From Erwinia sp. E_sp_B01_1 (lineage in GTDB: Bacteria; Pseudomonadota; Gammaproteobacteria; Enterobacterales; Enterobacteriaceae), in assembly GCF_036865545.1 (NCBI RefSeq), contig NZ_CP142208.1, positions 3,348,001 through 3,412,000 on the forward strand: a DNA stretch of 64,000 bases. Direction: 5' to 3'. Made by a program: the position numbers and the translations under genes. The notes under the pieces were generated by a model, which worked only from the letters and a program-made list of their open reading frames with translations, had not been told where the DNA came from and ran no database searches. Each line of letters begins with the position of its first letter. The first letter of the stretch is position 1. Below are positions 50,857-60,828 of this stretch, one piece after another.

Positions 50857-52167
50857 TTATTCCGCCTCCAGAACCATTGCAGCCCCTAAACCACCTGCGG
50901 CGCAGGCGGTAACCAGGCCCAGCCCACCGCCGCGGCGTCGCAGTTCATTGAGCGTCTGGGTGATCATCCTCGCCCCGGTCGCGGCAAAAGGGTGCCCGTA
51001 GGCTATGGAGCCGCCCAGCACGTTGAATTTTTCTTCATTTACCTCACCCAGCGCATGGGGCCGGTTCAGCACCTCACGGGCAAAACGCTCACTGGCAAAC
51101 ATCTTGAGGTTGGCCAGCGTCTGCGAGGCAAAGGCTTCATGCATATCTATCAGCGTCAGATCGTTAAGGGTAATCCCGGCCCGATCCAGCGCCAGCGGCG
51201 ATGCATAAGAGGGGCCGAGCAGCATATCCTGCCAGACATCAATGGCCGTGAAGGCGTAGCTCCTGAGGTAGCCCAGCGGCACGATCCCCAACTCTCTGGC
51301 ACGCGATTCCGTCATCAATACCACCGCGGCGGCTCCGTCGGTCAGAGGCGTGCTGTTAGCAGCGGTTACTGTGCCATGCTTACGATCGAACGCCGGACGA
51401 AGCCGGGCGTAATCTTCCAGGGTGGATTGCAGGCGGATAGTGTTGTCCTGCTCAAAAGCTTTACGCCACGGAGGCACAAAAGCGGTCATCACCTCTCCGG
51501 TCAGCTTGCCGGATTCCCAGGCTCTGGCAGCACGCTGATGGGAGCGATGCGCGAAAGCATCCTGTTGCAGGCGTGAGATACCGTGGCTTTTCGCCATTTG
51601 CTCTGCCGTGTCGCCCATCCGCAGGCCGGTGGAATATTCTGCCACGGCGGGAGGCACAGGCAGCAAATCTCGCGGGCGAAGCTGGCTGAACAGCTTCATT
51701 TTCTGCGAGAAGGTTTTGGCTTTATTGAGATCGACCAGCACCCGTCCGAGCTTTTTACTGACGCCAATCGGCAGAACTGAGGAGGAGTCAGCCCCACCTG
51801 CAATGCCAGCCTGCACCGTTCCGGCCATCAGACTCTCCGCCAGATTAGCCACCGCCTGGAAACTGGTGGCACAGGCCCGGCTGACGCTATAGGCATCGGT
51901 ATGCACACTCAGGCCGCTGCCCAGCACGATTTCACGGGCGATATTCGGCGCTTCAGGCATTTGTATCACCTGACCAAATATCAGTTGCTCTATGGCTTCC
52001 GGTGGCAATTCACTGCGTGCCAGCAGTTCGCTGACGACCATTCGTCCCAGCTCAATGGCCGGAACGCCGTGCAGCGCGGTAGCCTGGCGGGCAAAAGGTG
52101 TGCGGAGTCCGTGAGCGATCGCGATGCGATCGCCCTGACGCGTCAGCAAGGGAAGCGCTGTGCTCAT
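50857..52167 (-). CDS. fadI: Anaerobic 3-ketoacyl-CoA thiolase FadI
   Basis: FadI is the thiolase subunit that cleaves 3-ketoacyl-CoA with CoA. The 436-residue enzyme (same length as E. coli) has the nucleophilic cysteine in [15 protein letters not shown], the histidine motif [17 protein letters not shown], and the second cysteine in [16 protein letters not shown]. The ATG at 52167 ([13 protein letters not shown]) is chosen by family alignment; an open frame upstream would include the FadR site. First gene of fadIJ. Confidence 0.96.
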   Translation of the reverse strand: MSTALPLLTRQGDRIAIAHGLRTPFARQATALHGVPAIELGRMVVSELLARSELPPEAIEQLIFGQVIQMPEAPNIAREIVLGSGLSVHTDAYSVSRACATSFQAVANLAESLMAGTVQAGIAGGADSSSVLPIGVSKKLGRVLVDLNKAKTFSQKMKLFSQLRPRDLLPVPPAVAEYSTGLRMGDTAEQMAKSHGISRLQQDAFAHRSHQRAARAWESGKLTGEVMTAFVPPWRKAFEQDNTIRLQSTLEDYARLRPAFDRKHGTVTAANSTPLTDGAAAVVLMTESRARELGIVPLGYLRSYAFTAIDVWQDMLLGPSYASPLALDRAGITLNDLTLIDMHEAFASQTLANLKMFASERFAREVLNRPHALGEVNEEKFNVLGGSIAYGHPFAATGARMITQTLNELRRRGGGLGLVTACAAGGLGAAMVLEAE

Positions 52168-52205
52168 TCTGGTCACCCTTAAAATCCTGTGCGGCATCAT
52201 TGCCA

Positions 52206-52222
52206 AAGAGGTCAGACCTCTA
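52206..52222. promoter_or_regulatory. FadR-like site upstream of fadIJ
   Basis: AAGAGGTCAGACCTCTA is a palindrome around GGTC-A-GACC that matches about 11 of 15 defined positions of AACTGGTCNGACCNGTT. It lies 39 nt upstream of the fadI ATG, where FadR would repress. Confidence 0.65.
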
Positions 52223-52334
52223 AGGTTAACCGGATTCGATGAATCTGCACGGGAATTGAAGAAAAATTGCGAGAGCACACACGCTTTAAGGAACAATGAG
52301 CGGTGATTTGCCACTCATTGTCCGGCACGGAAGA

Positions 52335-52631
52335 TTAACGCAGGCCGAGCTGGAAAATCATCGTTTCAGCCTGGCAGCTGAAGGTGAAGTCCGCTGCCAG
52401 CAGCACGCCATCAGGCTGTTCGCTGTAGCGGGCATCAATCACGCAGGGATCGGATTCAACCTGACGGGCTTTTTCGGTGAGCTGCGCCAGCATCGCTTCT
52501 GCCTGTTGGCGGGTTTCATACAGCTGGCTCCAGCTTGCGGTACAGTCGGTGTTATCCATGATGGTACCAACATCTACACAGCAGCAGGCGGCCGTTTCAG
52601 TGGCGCTGCATTTTTTAATGGCATGGGTCAT
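52335..52631 (-). CDS. yfcZ: YfcZ/YiiS family protein
   Basis: A 98-residue small protein of the UPF0381 family, close to E. coli YfcZ. It has a cysteine-rich start (CSATETAACCCVDVGTIMDN) and the C-terminal FTFSCQAETMIFQLGLR. The cysteines could bind a metal, but no function is established. It lies between fadI and fadL and is divergent from fadL. Confidence 0.92.
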   Translation of the reverse strand: MTHAIKKCSATETAACCCVDVGTIMDNTDCTASWSQLYETRQQAEAMLAQLTEKARQVESDPCVIDARYSEQPDGVLLAADFTFSCQAETMIFQLGLR

Positions 52632-52739
52632 GGGGGTCTCCGGTTAGCCTGTGGAAGGCGGAAGAAGGTGAAATGTCTGGCAACTACTCTACGCTTACCG
52701 TAAAACGTTGTCCGTCAATTCACCGAAAAAGGGCCATTA

Positions 52740-52755
52740 AGTGATGAAAATCACA
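52740..52755. promoter_or_regulatory. CRP-like site upstream of fadL
   Basis: AGTGATGAAAATCACA matches TGTGA-N6-TCACA at 9 of 10 core positions. CRP activates fadL in E. coli. Confidence 0.55.
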
Positions 52756-52879
52756 GTTAAAATTGATCTGAAACAGGCCAGACTCAGGGCGGTGATTTGA
52801 TACCCACAGGTTTTTGTTAAGCAGATCTCTTTTTGTGGATCAATTCGGAAATATTTATAAAACAATATTGCAACACCAT

Positions 52880-52920
52880 CACAGGTCAGACCTATACTGG
52901 GGCCACTGGTCTGATTTGTT
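52880..52920. promoter_or_regulatory. Two FadR-like sites at the fadL promoter
   Basis: CACAGGTCAGACCTATA (52880-52896) and CACTGGTCTGATTTGTT (52904-52920) match 11 and 12 of 15 defined positions of the FadR consensus. Their tandem arrangement just before the fadL transcript resembles the E. coli fadL control region. Confidence 0.7.
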
Positions 52921-53007
52921 AGCCGTAGATCGGTCCCTAATATCCGCGATCCCTGGTTACGTTATGTAACAGAGTTTAATAATAATCAGATAGATGAGGT
53001 TGTGGTC

Positions 53008-54291
53008 ATGAACCATAAGAACCTGTTTGCGAAGTCTGCACTTGCTGTTGCAGTGGCGATTGTCTCTTCGAACGTTTATGCGGCCGGCTTTCAGCTTAAT
53101 GAATTTTCCTCTATCGGACTGGGCCGTGCCTATTCCGGTGAAGGTGCGATGGGTGATACGGCGGCTTCTGCCAGCCGCAACCCTGCCACTATGGCGTTGA
53201 TGGATCGCCCGATGTTCTCTGTTGGTGCAGTATTTATCGACCCTGACGTGGATATCAGCGGTGACAGTCCGTCTGGCCAGAGTCTGGATGCGAATAATAT
53301 TGCGCCCGCTGAGTGGGTGCCCAATATTCATTACGTCCAGCCAATTAACGACCAGTGGTGGCTTGGCGCATCGGCAACCTCAAATTATGGTCTGGCTACT
53401 GAGTTTAATAACAGCTATGCCGCTGGACCTTATGCCGGTAAAACCGATCTGCAAACCCTCAACCTTAATTTAAGTACGGCCTACCGTCTTAATCAGCATT
53501 TCAGTTTTGGTGTTGGGTTTGATGCCGTTTATGCCCGTGCCAAAATTGAACGTTATGCGGGTGAATCCGGTCAGGCGCTGGGCCTGCCGGCAGATACCCA
53601 GATTGCTCACCTGAAAGGGGATGAGTGGGGCTATGGCTGGAACGCCGGTATCCTGTACGAGGTGGATGAGAACAACCGCTTCGGCCTCTCCTATCGTTCT
53701 GAAGTAAAAATCGACTTTGACGGCGACTATAAGAGCAGCATACCGGGCTATATTAACCCGATTAATCAGGCAGCCAATCTTGGCCTGCCGTACGGTACCG
53801 ATGGCAACACCATTCCGGGTGCACTGACCCTGAACCTGCCTGAAATGTGGGAACTCTCCGGCTACCATAAAGTGGCACCGCAGTGGGCTGTCCACTACAG
53901 CCTGGCCTATACCAGCTGGAGCCAGTTCCAGGAGCTGAAAGCCACGGGCAGTAATGGTCAGACGCTGTTCCAGAAAGATGAAAGCTTCAAAGATGCCTAC
54001 CGCATCGCGCTGGGAACCTCCTACTTCTATGATGAGAACTGGACTTTCCGTACCGGTATCGCCTTTGATGACAGCCCGGTTCCAGCTGAAAACCGTTCCA
54101 TCTCTATCCCGGACCAGGATCGTCTGTGGCTGAGCGCCGGTGCCTCCTATGCATTTAACCAGGATGCCTCTGTCGACGTAGGTGTTTCCTATATGCATGG
54201 TCAGCACGTGACCATTCAGGAAGGTGATTACACCTTTAACTCAACCGGTAAAGCCTGGCTGTATGGCGCGAACTTTAACTATAAGTTCTGA
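53008..54291 (+). CDS. fadL: Outer-membrane long-chain fatty-acid transporter FadL
   Basis: FadL is a 14-stranded outer-membrane beta-barrel that takes up long-chain fatty acids. The 427-residue precursor has a signal peptide ending ASNVYA-like (IVSSNVYA) before [22 protein letters not shown], the N-terminal hatch with the NPA motif ([13 protein letters not shown]). It ends in the typical aromatic terminal strand [11 protein letters not shown]. The ATG at 53008 has GAGGT upstream; a GTG two codons earlier is also in frame. It is about 20 residues shorter than E. coli, with a deletion around residues 195-215. Confidence 0.95.
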   Translation: MNHKNLFAKSALAVAVAIVSSNVYAAGFQLNEFSSIGLGRAYSGEGAMGDTAASASRNPATMALMDRPMFSVGAVFIDPDVDISGDSPSGQSLDANNIAPAEWVPNIHYVQPINDQWWLGASATSNYGLATEFNNSYAAGPYAGKTDLQTLNLNLSTAYRLNQHFSFGVGFDAVYARAKIERYAGESGQALGLPADTQIAHLKGDEWGYGWNAGILYEVDENNRFGLSYRSEVKIDFDGDYKSSIPGYINPINQAANLGLPYGTDGNTIPGALTLNLPEMWELSGYHKVAPQWAVHYSLAYTSWSQFQELKATGSNGQTLFQKDESFKDAYRIALGTSYFYDENWTFRTGIAFDDSPVPAENRSISIPDQDRLWLSAGASYAFNQDASVDVGVSYMHGQHVTIQEGDYTFNSTGKAWLYGANFNYKF

Positions 54292-54306
54292 TCCTCTGCC
54301 AGAAAC

Positions 54307-54338
54307 AAAAAAGGCCTGTCGCATGACAGGCCTTTTTT
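54307..54338. terminator. Bidirectional terminator between fadL and mlaA
   Basis: AAAAAAGGCCTGTC/GACAGGCCTTTTTT form a long stem with a GCAT loop. T-runs on both strands allow it to end fadL and the leftward mlaA transcripts. Confidence 0.93.
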
Positions 54339-54351
54339 ATGGCTGCAGAAA

Positions 54352-55113
54352 CTAGTTTGCATCGATATCGTTCAGCTCGTCCTGGATCGCCGACGCATTC
54401 GGGTTTTCCTGCGGGATCAATTTGCCATCGCTGGCCAGGAAGTCATGACGCTGGAAATAGGCTGCTCTGATAAAGGCATAAGGATCCTGTGAATTATGCA
54501 GGATCGCATCTGAGTCCAGCAGCTGCGCTCGTGTTTCAACCCCTTCCACAACCCACTTGCCGGCAGTCATCCACCAGGTCAGCCAGCTCAGTGGCGCATA
54601 GAGATCATCCACTAGCCCGCCAATATCCTCACGCGGCGTAAAGCTGCCATAGGCAGGTACTTCAACGTAGGGTCCGTAACCCACACCATAATTGCCTAAG
54701 GTGCTGCCAAACCCACGCGGCTCTTCTTTCGCAAGTTTTGGGTTAGCCATACCGGCCACATCAATGAAGCCCCCCATTCCCAGAACGGTGTTCAGGAAGA
54801 AGCGGTTGAAGTGGATCATCGCTTTATAAGGTTTGCCCTCAATAAAGTAGTTCACCATCGTTGAGGGTTCACTGAGGTTACCCAAAAAGTTGCTGAGTCC
54901 GGTGCGGGCAGGCATGGGGACGTAATCACGCCAGGCTACCGCCGCAGGGCGTACCACGTAGGGATCCAACACATTGTAGTTGAAGTTGAACATGGTCCGG
55001 TTGAATCCTTCAAACGGATCCGATCTTTGCTGAGGCTGGTCCGCCGTTTTGGAACTTGCACATCCCAACAGTAGCACGCTGGCCAGCGCTACGCCCGTCA
55101 CGCGGTAGCTCAT
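54352..55113 (-). CDS. mlaA: Outer-membrane lipoprotein MlaA (VacJ)
   Basis: MlaA removes phospholipids from the outer leaflet of the outer membrane in the Mla retrograde transport pathway with OmpC/F. The 253-residue precursor has a lipobox (LASVLLLGCASS; Cys18 lipidated) and the family words DPFEGFNRTMFNFNYNVLD, RFFLNTVLGMGGFIDVAG and LGNYGVGYGPYVEVP. It lies 33 nt after ccmI, so it may be read from the ccm operon as well as its own promoter. Confidence 0.95.
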   Translation of the reverse strand: MSYRVTGVALASVLLLGCASSKTADQPQQRSDPFEGFNRTMFNFNYNVLDPYVVRPAAVAWRDYVPMPARTGLSNFLGNLSEPSTMVNYFIEGKPYKAMIHFNRFFLNTVLGMGGFIDVAGMANPKLAKEEPRGFGSTLGNYGVGYGPYVEVPAYGSFTPREDIGGLVDDLYAPLSWLTWWMTAGKWVVEGVETRAQLLDSDAILHNSQDPYAFIRAAYFQRHDFLASDGKLIPQENPNASAIQDELNDIDAN

Positions 55114-55146
55114 ATCTTTCTCCCTGTTATCAATAGAATACCGCTT

Positions 55147-56358
55147 TTAAGGCTGCTGCCGGTCGATCTCAACAGCCAGTTGCTGGTGACCTGTAAAGGG
55201 CGTCACGGCACTGCTACCGAACCAGTCGCCCGGCTGCGGATTGGCGCTGCCATCACGCGAGATACGCACGCGTACCTGAACCTGATGCTGAGCAGATAGT
55301 AAACGCTCCGGCATCATGGCATTGCTGTCATCCAGCGTCAGCGATAAAGGAAAACGGCTTAAAGGCATTTTTTTCACCGCCACCGGGACGGGAGAAACAC
55401 CATCTGCCACGGAAATATACAACACTCCGTCAGCCGGTAACATTTTTTCTGCGGCCGGCGTCAGGGTTACTGACAGCGCCAGCTGGCTGTTTTGCTTACC
55501 AGATTCCGTTTTCGCCTGCTCAATACTGCGCTGGATCATTACCCTGCGTTGATCGTCAGCCGGTAACAATTGTAACATCTTTTGCCAGCTGGCTATCGCC
55601 TCAGGGTAGTGTTGCTGGCTGAAAGCATTAAATGCCAACAGGCTCAGTATCCGCAAATTGTTGCTATCCGTTTTAAGCATCTCATTGAGCATTTCTCCGG
55701 CCTGACGGTTATCCTGCGGATCCGGTGAGCGGGTCAGCACATCGGCATAGCTGAGTTTGACTTCCTGGTTCTCTGGCGCCAGCTGCATCGCATGCTGGAA
55801 TGCCTGCGTAGCGGTAGTGGCATTGTTCAGCACCATACCGATGCGTCCCAGCATCAGCCAGTCATTCACGTTTTGCGGATCCTGTTGCAGTGAGGTGCGG
55901 ATCCCCAGTCCCAGTCGGGCCAGCTCTTCCATCGTTAGCGGTTTGGCGTCAGGGTTCATTACCTGGGCCCGCAGTGCAGGCAGATCGTTCTGCACCTGTT
56001 GCCACGACATCACCTGCGCAAAGCCCCCGGTTTTAAAATAAAAGCCCAGACTGACGAAGATCAGCACCAGCACGCCCGGCAGCAGCACCCAGCGGCTGAC
56101 GCTGCGCTCGACAATCTGCTCATCATTCGGGATATCAAGCAGCAGGGTCTGTTGCAGTTCACGGACCATTTCTGGCCGTTCGCCCACGACGCCCTGCTCT
56201 TCATCTTCTTCCAGCTCTTTCAGCCGCTGATGATAAAAAGCTTTATTCAGTGCATCCCGCTCGATAGCCACCGGGCGATGTTTACGGCCTCCGGCAATCA
56301 GCAGCAGCGCAACTGACGCAATCAGCAGTCCCAGAAGGGTTAACCAGAATCCAGCCAT
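55147..56358 (-). CDS. ccmI: Cytochrome c maturation chaperone CcmI (TPR)
   Basis: CcmI presents apocytochrome c to the CcmF/H heme ligase. The 403-residue protein has two membrane helices (near 5-22 and 92-110) flanking a leucine-zipper-like cytoplasmic loop, then a periplasmic TPR region (LMLGRIGMVLNNATTATQAFQHAMQLAP) and a C-terminal beta domain. In E. coli this part is fused to the C-terminus of CcmH; here it is a separate gene whose ATG overlaps the ccmH stop by one base. Confidence 0.93.
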   Translation of the reverse strand: MAGFWLTLLGLLIASVALLLIAGGRKHRPVAIERDALNKAFYHQRLKELEEDEEQGVVGERPEMVRELQQTLLLDIPNDEQIVERSVSRWVLLPGVLVLIFVSLGFYFKTGGFAQVMSWQQVQNDLPALRAQVMNPDAKPLTMEELARLGLGIRTSLQQDPQNVNDWLMLGRIGMVLNNATTATQAFQHAMQLAPENQEVKLSYADVLTRSPDPQDNRQAGEMLNEMLKTDSNNLRILSLLAFNAFSQQHYPEAIASWQKMLQLLPADDQRRVMIQRSIEQAKTESGKQNSQLALSVTLTPAAEKMLPADGVLYISVADGVSPVPVAVKKMPLSRFPLSLTLDDSNAMMPERLLSAQHQVQVRVRISRDGSANPQPGDWFGSSAVTPFTGHQQLAVEIDRQQP

Positions 56359-56813
56359 TATTGCTTCCTGTTAGTCTTTAAAAGCGCATTCAGGCGCTGT
56401 TGCTGTTCTGCGTCCATCTCATTATCAGGAGAGCGTTTTCTGCTGCGTAACACAATCACCAGCGCGCCGATAAGGACAAACAGTGCCGGGCCAGCCCACA
56501 GGATAATGGTGGAGGGCATTACGGGAGGCTGATAGGTGACAAAATTGCCGTAGCGCGCGACCATATACTGCTTAACCTGTTCGGGCGTTTGCCCGTTTTT
56601 CAGCAGCTCATAAACCTTCAGCCTCATGTCGCTGGCGATCATCGCGTTGGAGTCCGCAATGCTGTTATTCTGGCATTTCGGACAGCGCAGCGACTCGGTC
56701 AGGTGACGATATTGCTGCTCCTGATCCACCGACGAGAATTTATAAGTATCAATATTGTCTGCCAGCGCTCCGGCGCTGATAAACAGCGCCAGAAGTAAAA
56801 TCCACTGTTTCAT
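56358..56813 (-). CDS. ccmH: Cytochrome c maturation thioredoxin-like protein CcmH
   Basis: CcmH reduces or holds the apocytochrome heme-binding cysteines before ligation. The 151-residue protein has a signal peptide (MKQWILLLALFISAGALA), the redox motif LRCPKCQNNSI, and a C-terminal membrane anchor (IILWAGPALFVLIGALVIVL). It is the short form lacking the CcmI-like extension of E. coli CcmH. ATGA overlap with ccmG upstream. Confidence 0.95.
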   Translation of the reverse strand: MKQWILLLALFISAGALADNIDTYKFSSVDQEQQYRHLTESLRCPKCQNNSIADSNAMIASDMRLKVYELLKNGQTPEQVKQYMVARYGNFVTYQPPVMPSTIILWAGPALFVLIGALVIVLRSRKRSPDNEMDAEQQQRLNALLKTNRKQ

Positions 56814-57367
56814 GCTCCAGCCTCCTTGCTGTATTTTTCCCATAAGGGTTTCACTTCACGCATCCATACGTCGTCGTTCAAATCGCCGGCATGGCGATAG
56901 CGGATGATCCCTTTGCCATCGATCAGAAAGGTTTCTGGCGCGCCATACACGCCTAAATCCAGACCCAGCATGCCATTGCCGTCGTACAGGCTCAGCGCAT
57001 AGGGGTTGCCCAGCGTATTCAGCCAGTTGACCGCTTTCCCGCGATCGTCTTTGTAGTTCAGTCCCACCACGCGCACGCCTTTAGCGGCCAGCGTGTTGAG
57101 ATACTGATGCTCAGCACGGCAGGTAGGACACCAGGTAGCCCAGACATTGAGCAGAACAGGTTTGCCATCCGTCAGTACCGACTGATCGTACGTTTTACCC
57201 GGTTTATCCAGCGACTCCAGCTTAAACACCGGTACGGGTTTCCCCACCAGGGCCGATTCCAGCAGCGTGGGATCGTCTCCATTCGCATTGCGGTTCAACT
57301 GCCACATCAGCGCGGCTGCCAGCAGCAGGAACAGCACCAGCGGGATATAAAGCACTTTCTTACTCAT
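56810..57367 (-). CDS. ccmG: Thiol:disulfide interchange protein CcmG (DsbE)
   Basis: CcmG is a membrane-anchored periplasmic thioredoxin that keeps apocytochrome c thiols reduced using electrons from DsbD. The 185-residue protein has an N-terminal anchor (VLYIPLVLFLLLAAALMW), the active site NVWATWCPTCRAE, and the GVYGAPETFLID cis-proline region typical of CcmG. It overlaps ccmF and ccmH by 4 nt each. Confidence 0.96.
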   Translation of the reverse strand: MSKKVLYIPLVLFLLLAAALMWQLNRNANGDDPTLLESALVGKPVPVFKLESLDKPGKTYDQSVLTDGKPVLLNVWATWCPTCRAEHQYLNTLAAKGVRVVGLNYKDDRGKAVNWLNTLGNPYALSLYDGNGMLGLDLGVYGAPETFLIDGKGIIRYRHAGDLNDDVWMREVKPLWEKYSKEAGA

Positions 57368-59319
57368 GCCAGCTCCTTCTGCGCTTTTTTGCGCGAACGG
57401 TAACGGGGATCGCACAGGCAGAAGATGCCGCCCACAGCCATAAACAAGCCGCCAAACCAGATCCAGCGAACAAAAGGTTTGTAGTAGATGCGCACGGCCC
57501 AGGAGTTATCGCCCAGCTCTTCACCCAGCGCCGCATAGAGATCGCGGGTGAATCCACCGTTTATCGCCGCCTCGGTCATCATGGTGCGGGCCACGCTGTA
57601 GTAGCGTTTCTCAGCACGCAGCGTCGCCTCATGTCTGCCGTTGCGGGTCACATCAATAATCCCCACGCCACCGGTAAAATTGGGGCCCTGCAGGTTGTGA
57701 ACATCACGGAAGGTAAAATGATAATCGTGGATATCGACCGTATCCCCGGCGCGCATCCGCACATCACGTTCCACGCTGTAATTCTGGCTGAAGGCGATAC
57801 CGATCACCGTGACGGCCACGCCCAGATGCCCCAGCACCATGCCCCAGTGGCTGCGGGAGAGATGCGTCAGTCCTTTAAAGAAGCCATGACGATGGGTGGC
57901 GCGCTCGTGCAGTTCCATCAGCGTCAGGAAGATCACCCAGATCGACATCAGCAAACCAACTACCGCCATCGCTTCGATGCGATCCTGCATCAGCCACGGC
58001 AGCAGGACAGAGAGCACCAGAGTGCCAACCACGGCGATTGCCAGACGTTTCCAGAGCTTCTGCGGTTCATCACGACGCCAGCGAACCAGCGGCCCGATAC
58101 CGAGCATCAGCGCCAGCGGAGCCATCAGCCAGGTAAACAGCGTATTAAAGAAGGGTTCGCCAATCGAGATGCTGCCCAGGCCAAGCTGCTTGTGTACCAG
58201 GGGCAGCAACGTGCCCAGCAATACCACCAGCATCGCGGCAATCAGCAGCACGTTGTTGCCCAGCAGGAAAGATTCACGCGACCAGACTTCGTTCTGCACC
58301 CGGCTGCGCACTTTGCTGCCCTTCACCGCATACAGCAGCAGCGAGCTGCCGATGACGATCACCAGGAAAGCGAGGATAAACATGCCGCGCGCCGGATCGG
58401 AAGCGAATGAGTGAACCGAAACCAGCACGCCGGAACGCACCAGGAACGTCCCCAGCAGGCTCAGCGAGAAGGCGGTAATCGCCAGCAGCACGGTCCAGGC
58501 TTTGAAAGTACCGCGTTTTTCGGTCACGGCCAGCGAGTGGATCAGCGCTGTCCCTGCAAGCCACGGCATAAAGGAAGCGTTTTCTACCGGATCCCAGAAC
58601 CACCAGCCGCCCCAGCCCAGTTCATAATAGGCCCAGGCCGAACCGAGCACGATGCCGATGGTCAGGAAAACCCAGGCAGCGGTGGTCCAGGGACGCGACC
58701 AGCGCGCCCAGGCCGTATCCAGCCTGCCGGCCATCAACGAGGCGATCGCAAAGGCGAAGGCGACAGAAAAGCCCACATATCCCATATATAACAACGGCGG
58801 ATGGAAAATCAGGCCAATGTCCTGCAGCATCGGATTAAGATCGCTGCCGTCTATCGGGAAGTCCGGCAGCGTCCGGGTAAAGGGATTGGAGGTCAGGGTG
58901 ATAAACAGCAGAAAGCCCAGGTTAATCATCCCCATCACCGCCAGCACACGGGCGATGGAATCCTGCGGCATTCCCCGGCTGAACAGCGCCACGGCCAGCG
59001 TCCAGGTGCTTAACAGCAGCAGCCAGAGCAGCAGCGAACCTTCGTGTGCCCCCCAGGTGGCGGCGATACGGTAGTAGACCGGCAGCAGCGTATTGGAGTT
59101 GGTGGCCACATAGGCCACGCTAAAATCATTCACTACAAACGCATGGACCAGCACCACAAAGGCACCAAGAATGCAGACAAAGAGCGCATAGCTGAGCGGC
59201 CGTGCCAGCCCCATCAGACGACGATCCTGACGTGCCGCCCCCCAGAGCGGATAAATGCTCAACAGCAGAGAGATTGCCAGCGCCAGACAGAGCAGAAAAC
59301 TGCCGATTTCCGGCATCAT
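57364..59319 (-). CDS. ccmF: Cytochrome c heme lyase subunit CcmF
   Basis: CcmF is the central subunit of the heme lyase that ligates heme from holo-CcmE to apocytochrome c. The 651-residue polytopic protein has the tryptophan-rich WWD motif [20 protein letters not shown], conserved histidine loops ([22 protein letters not shown]), and the C-terminal periplasmic domain. About 15 helices are predicted. Tandem ATG codons begin the gene. Four-base overlaps with ccmE and ccmG. Confidence 0.96.
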   Translation of the reverse strand: MMPEIGSFLLCLALAISLLLSIYPLWGAARQDRRLMGLARPLSYALFVCILGAFVVLVHAFVVNDFSVAYVATNSNTLLPVYYRIAATWGAHEGSLLLWLLLLSTWTLAVALFSRGMPQDSIARVLAVMGMINLGFLLFITLTSNPFTRTLPDFPIDGSDLNPMLQDIGLIFHPPLLYMGYVGFSVAFAFAIASLMAGRLDTAWARWSRPWTTAAWVFLTIGIVLGSAWAYYELGWGGWWFWDPVENASFMPWLAGTALIHSLAVTEKRGTFKAWTVLLAITAFSLSLLGTFLVRSGVLVSVHSFASDPARGMFILAFLVIVIGSSLLLYAVKGSKVRSRVQNEVWSRESFLLGNNVLLIAAMLVVLLGTLLPLVHKQLGLGSISIGEPFFNTLFTWLMAPLALMLGIGPLVRWRRDEPQKLWKRLAIAVVGTLVLSVLLPWLMQDRIEAMAVVGLLMSIWVIFLTLMELHERATHRHGFFKGLTHLSRSHWGMVLGHLGVAVTVIGIAFSQNYSVERDVRMRAGDTVDIHDYHFTFRDVHNLQGPNFTGGVGIIDVTRNGRHEATLRAEKRYYSVARTMMTEAAINGGFTRDLYAALGEELGDNSWAVRIYYKPFVRWIWFGGLFMAVGGIFCLCDPRYRSRKKAQKELA

Positions 59320-59804
59320 GACTGGCCCCCTTTCCCGGAAGTCTGCCAGGCCTGTGCCTCTTTATGATTGGTTTTCATCGCATCCTCAATTTCTGGCGGC
59401 GTATATTTCTCATCGTGCTTCGCCAGCACCTCTTTCGCATTGACCAGGTTGCCATCTTCCAGCACGCCCTGGGCGACTACGCCCTGCCCTTCGCGGAACA
59501 GGTCGGGCAGGATACCGAGGTAGCTGACCCCAATCACGCCACGGGCGTCATACAGTTTGAAGGAGACCTGCAGGGTATCGGGATCGCGCTTTACGCTTCC
59601 CGGCATCACCATGCCGCCAACCCGCAATCGCTGGCCCGGTTCAGGTTTTACGTGTGCTTCACCTTTACCATCAAGAATTTCGCTGGGCGTGTAAAAAAGG
59701 TCGATGTTGGAACGCAGCGCGTACATCACCAGGGCGGTGGCCAGGCCGAGACCTGCCAGTATGACTGTCACCATGATCAGGCGACTCTTACGACGCGGAT
59801 TCAC
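59316..59804 (-). CDS. ccmE: Heme chaperone CcmE
   Basis: CcmE covalently binds heme and carries it to CcmF. The 162-residue protein has one N-terminal membrane helix ([21 protein letters not shown]), the OB-fold with [13 protein letters not shown], and the heme-attaching histidine H130 in [12 protein letters not shown]. The start codon is GTG at 59804, overlapping the ccmD stop (GTGA). Confidence 0.96.
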   Translation of the reverse strand: MNPRRKSRLIMVTVILAGLGLATALVMYALRSNIDLFYTPSEILDGKGEAHVKPEPGQRLRVGGMVMPGSVKRDPDTLQVSFKLYDARGVIGVSYLGILPDLFREGQGVVAQGVLEDGNLVNAKEVLAKHDEKYTPPEIEDAMKTNHKEAQAWQTSGKGGQS

Positions 59805-60034
59805 TGCATTTCTCCTGCGGCTTCACTGGCAGCTTTTTTTTGTTTGGCTGTCAGAATGCGACGTTCGCGAGACTGACGCTGACGAATATCATTCAGCAGA
59901 CGATGGCGCTGGATGAGCGTATGCAGCACCAGCCCGGCAAGCGGGATCAGCGTGCAGGCTACTGCCAGCCAGACATAAAAGGCGTATCCGCCCATGGCGA
60001 AAAAATCCGGCCAGGATGAGAAAGCGGGCTTCAT
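59801..60034 (-). CDS. ccmD: Heme exporter accessory protein CcmD
   Basis: CcmD is a small single-span membrane protein that releases holo-CcmE from the CcmABC complex. The 77-residue product has the hydrophobic segment [21 protein letters not shown] followed by a basic, glutamine- and arginine-rich cytoplasmic tail. It overlaps ccmC and ccmE by 4 nt. Confidence 0.93.
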   Translation of the reverse strand: MKPAFSSWPDFFAMGGYAFYVWLAVACTLIPLAGLVLHTLIQRHRLLNDIRQRQSRERRILTAKQKKAASEAAGEMQ

Positions 60035-60774
60035 GCTTTGCGCCCTCCTTTGGCTGCAAGTTCTGCCACCCAGGGACGGTGGCGCTCTGTGAACAGGATC
60101 AGATTGCGCAGACGCATCAGCGTCAGGGAGAGGAATATCAACAGATAACCAAGGATTGACCAGCGCAGCGGGCTACGCATGCTGGGGTCGATAGCCTGTT
60201 GTAGCATCCCGGATGAGCCCTGATGCAGGGTATTCCACCACTGCACCGAGTAATGGATAATCGGCAGATTGACCACGCCCACCAGGATCAGTATCCCGGC
60301 GGCGCGTCCCGCCATTCTGCGATCGTCAAAAGCGTTATAGAGGGCGATAACCCCCATATAGAGGAAGAGAAGCACCAGTTCTGAGGTCAGACGGGCATCC
60401 CATATCCACCAGGTTCCCCACATCGGCTTGCCCCAGGCAGACCCGGTGATCAGCGCGATAAAGGTAAATACCGCTCCGACGGGAGCCATTGCTGCGGCGG
60501 CCAAATCGGCTGATTTCCACTGCCAGACAAGGCCAATAAAGGCCGCAATGGCCATCGATCCATAAATGCCCATAGACCACATGGCGGCCGGGACATGGAT
60601 ATACATGATGCGGTAGCTGTCTCCCTGCTGATAATCGGCAGGAGCGAAACCAAATCCCCAGACCCAGCCCAGGATCAGGCTGGCGATGCCCGGTACGGCT
60701 AACCAGGGTATCCAGCGACCGCATAACCGGTAGAGCCGGTCGGGCTTACCGAGTTGATGTAACCATTTCCACAT
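60031..60774 (-). CDS. ccmC: Heme transporter subunit CcmC
   Basis: CcmC delivers heme to CcmE at the periplasmic face. The 247-residue six-helix protein has the WWD motif WGTWWIWDARLTSELV and flanking histidines (YIHVPAAMWSM and IIHYSVQWWNTLHQG). The ATG at 60774 (MWKWLHQLGKP) matches the E. coli start; a GTG at 60789 in the same frame would add five residues. Confidence 0.95.
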   Translation of the reverse strand: MWKWLHQLGKPDRLYRLCGRWIPWLAVPGIASLILGWVWGFGFAPADYQQGDSYRIMYIHVPAAMWSMGIYGSMAIAAFIGLVWQWKSADLAAAAMAPVGAVFTFIALITGSAWGKPMWGTWWIWDARLTSELVLLFLYMGVIALYNAFDDRRMAGRAAGILILVGVVNLPIIHYSVQWWNTLHQGSSGMLQQAIDPSMRSPLRWSILGYLLIFLSLTLMRLRNLILFTERHRPWVAELAAKGGRKA

Positions 60775-60828
60775 TATTATTTTGCTCACATAAATAGAAA
60801 AAGCGTTCTGGTGTTTTTATTAAAATAT

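Larger units (their letters stand above)
52632..53007. promoter_or_regulatory. yfcZ-fadL divergent regulatory region
   Basis: A 376-bp spacer with a CRP-like site at 52740-52755 and two FadR-like sites at 52880-52920. TATACT at 52893-52898 overlaps the first FadR site and could be the -10. fadL has GAGGT upstream of its ATG. Confidence 0.65.

Noticed and set aside
53470..54207. 245-residue open frame opposite fadL
   Set aside because: Shadow frame; fadL is intact with signal peptide and terminal barrel strand.
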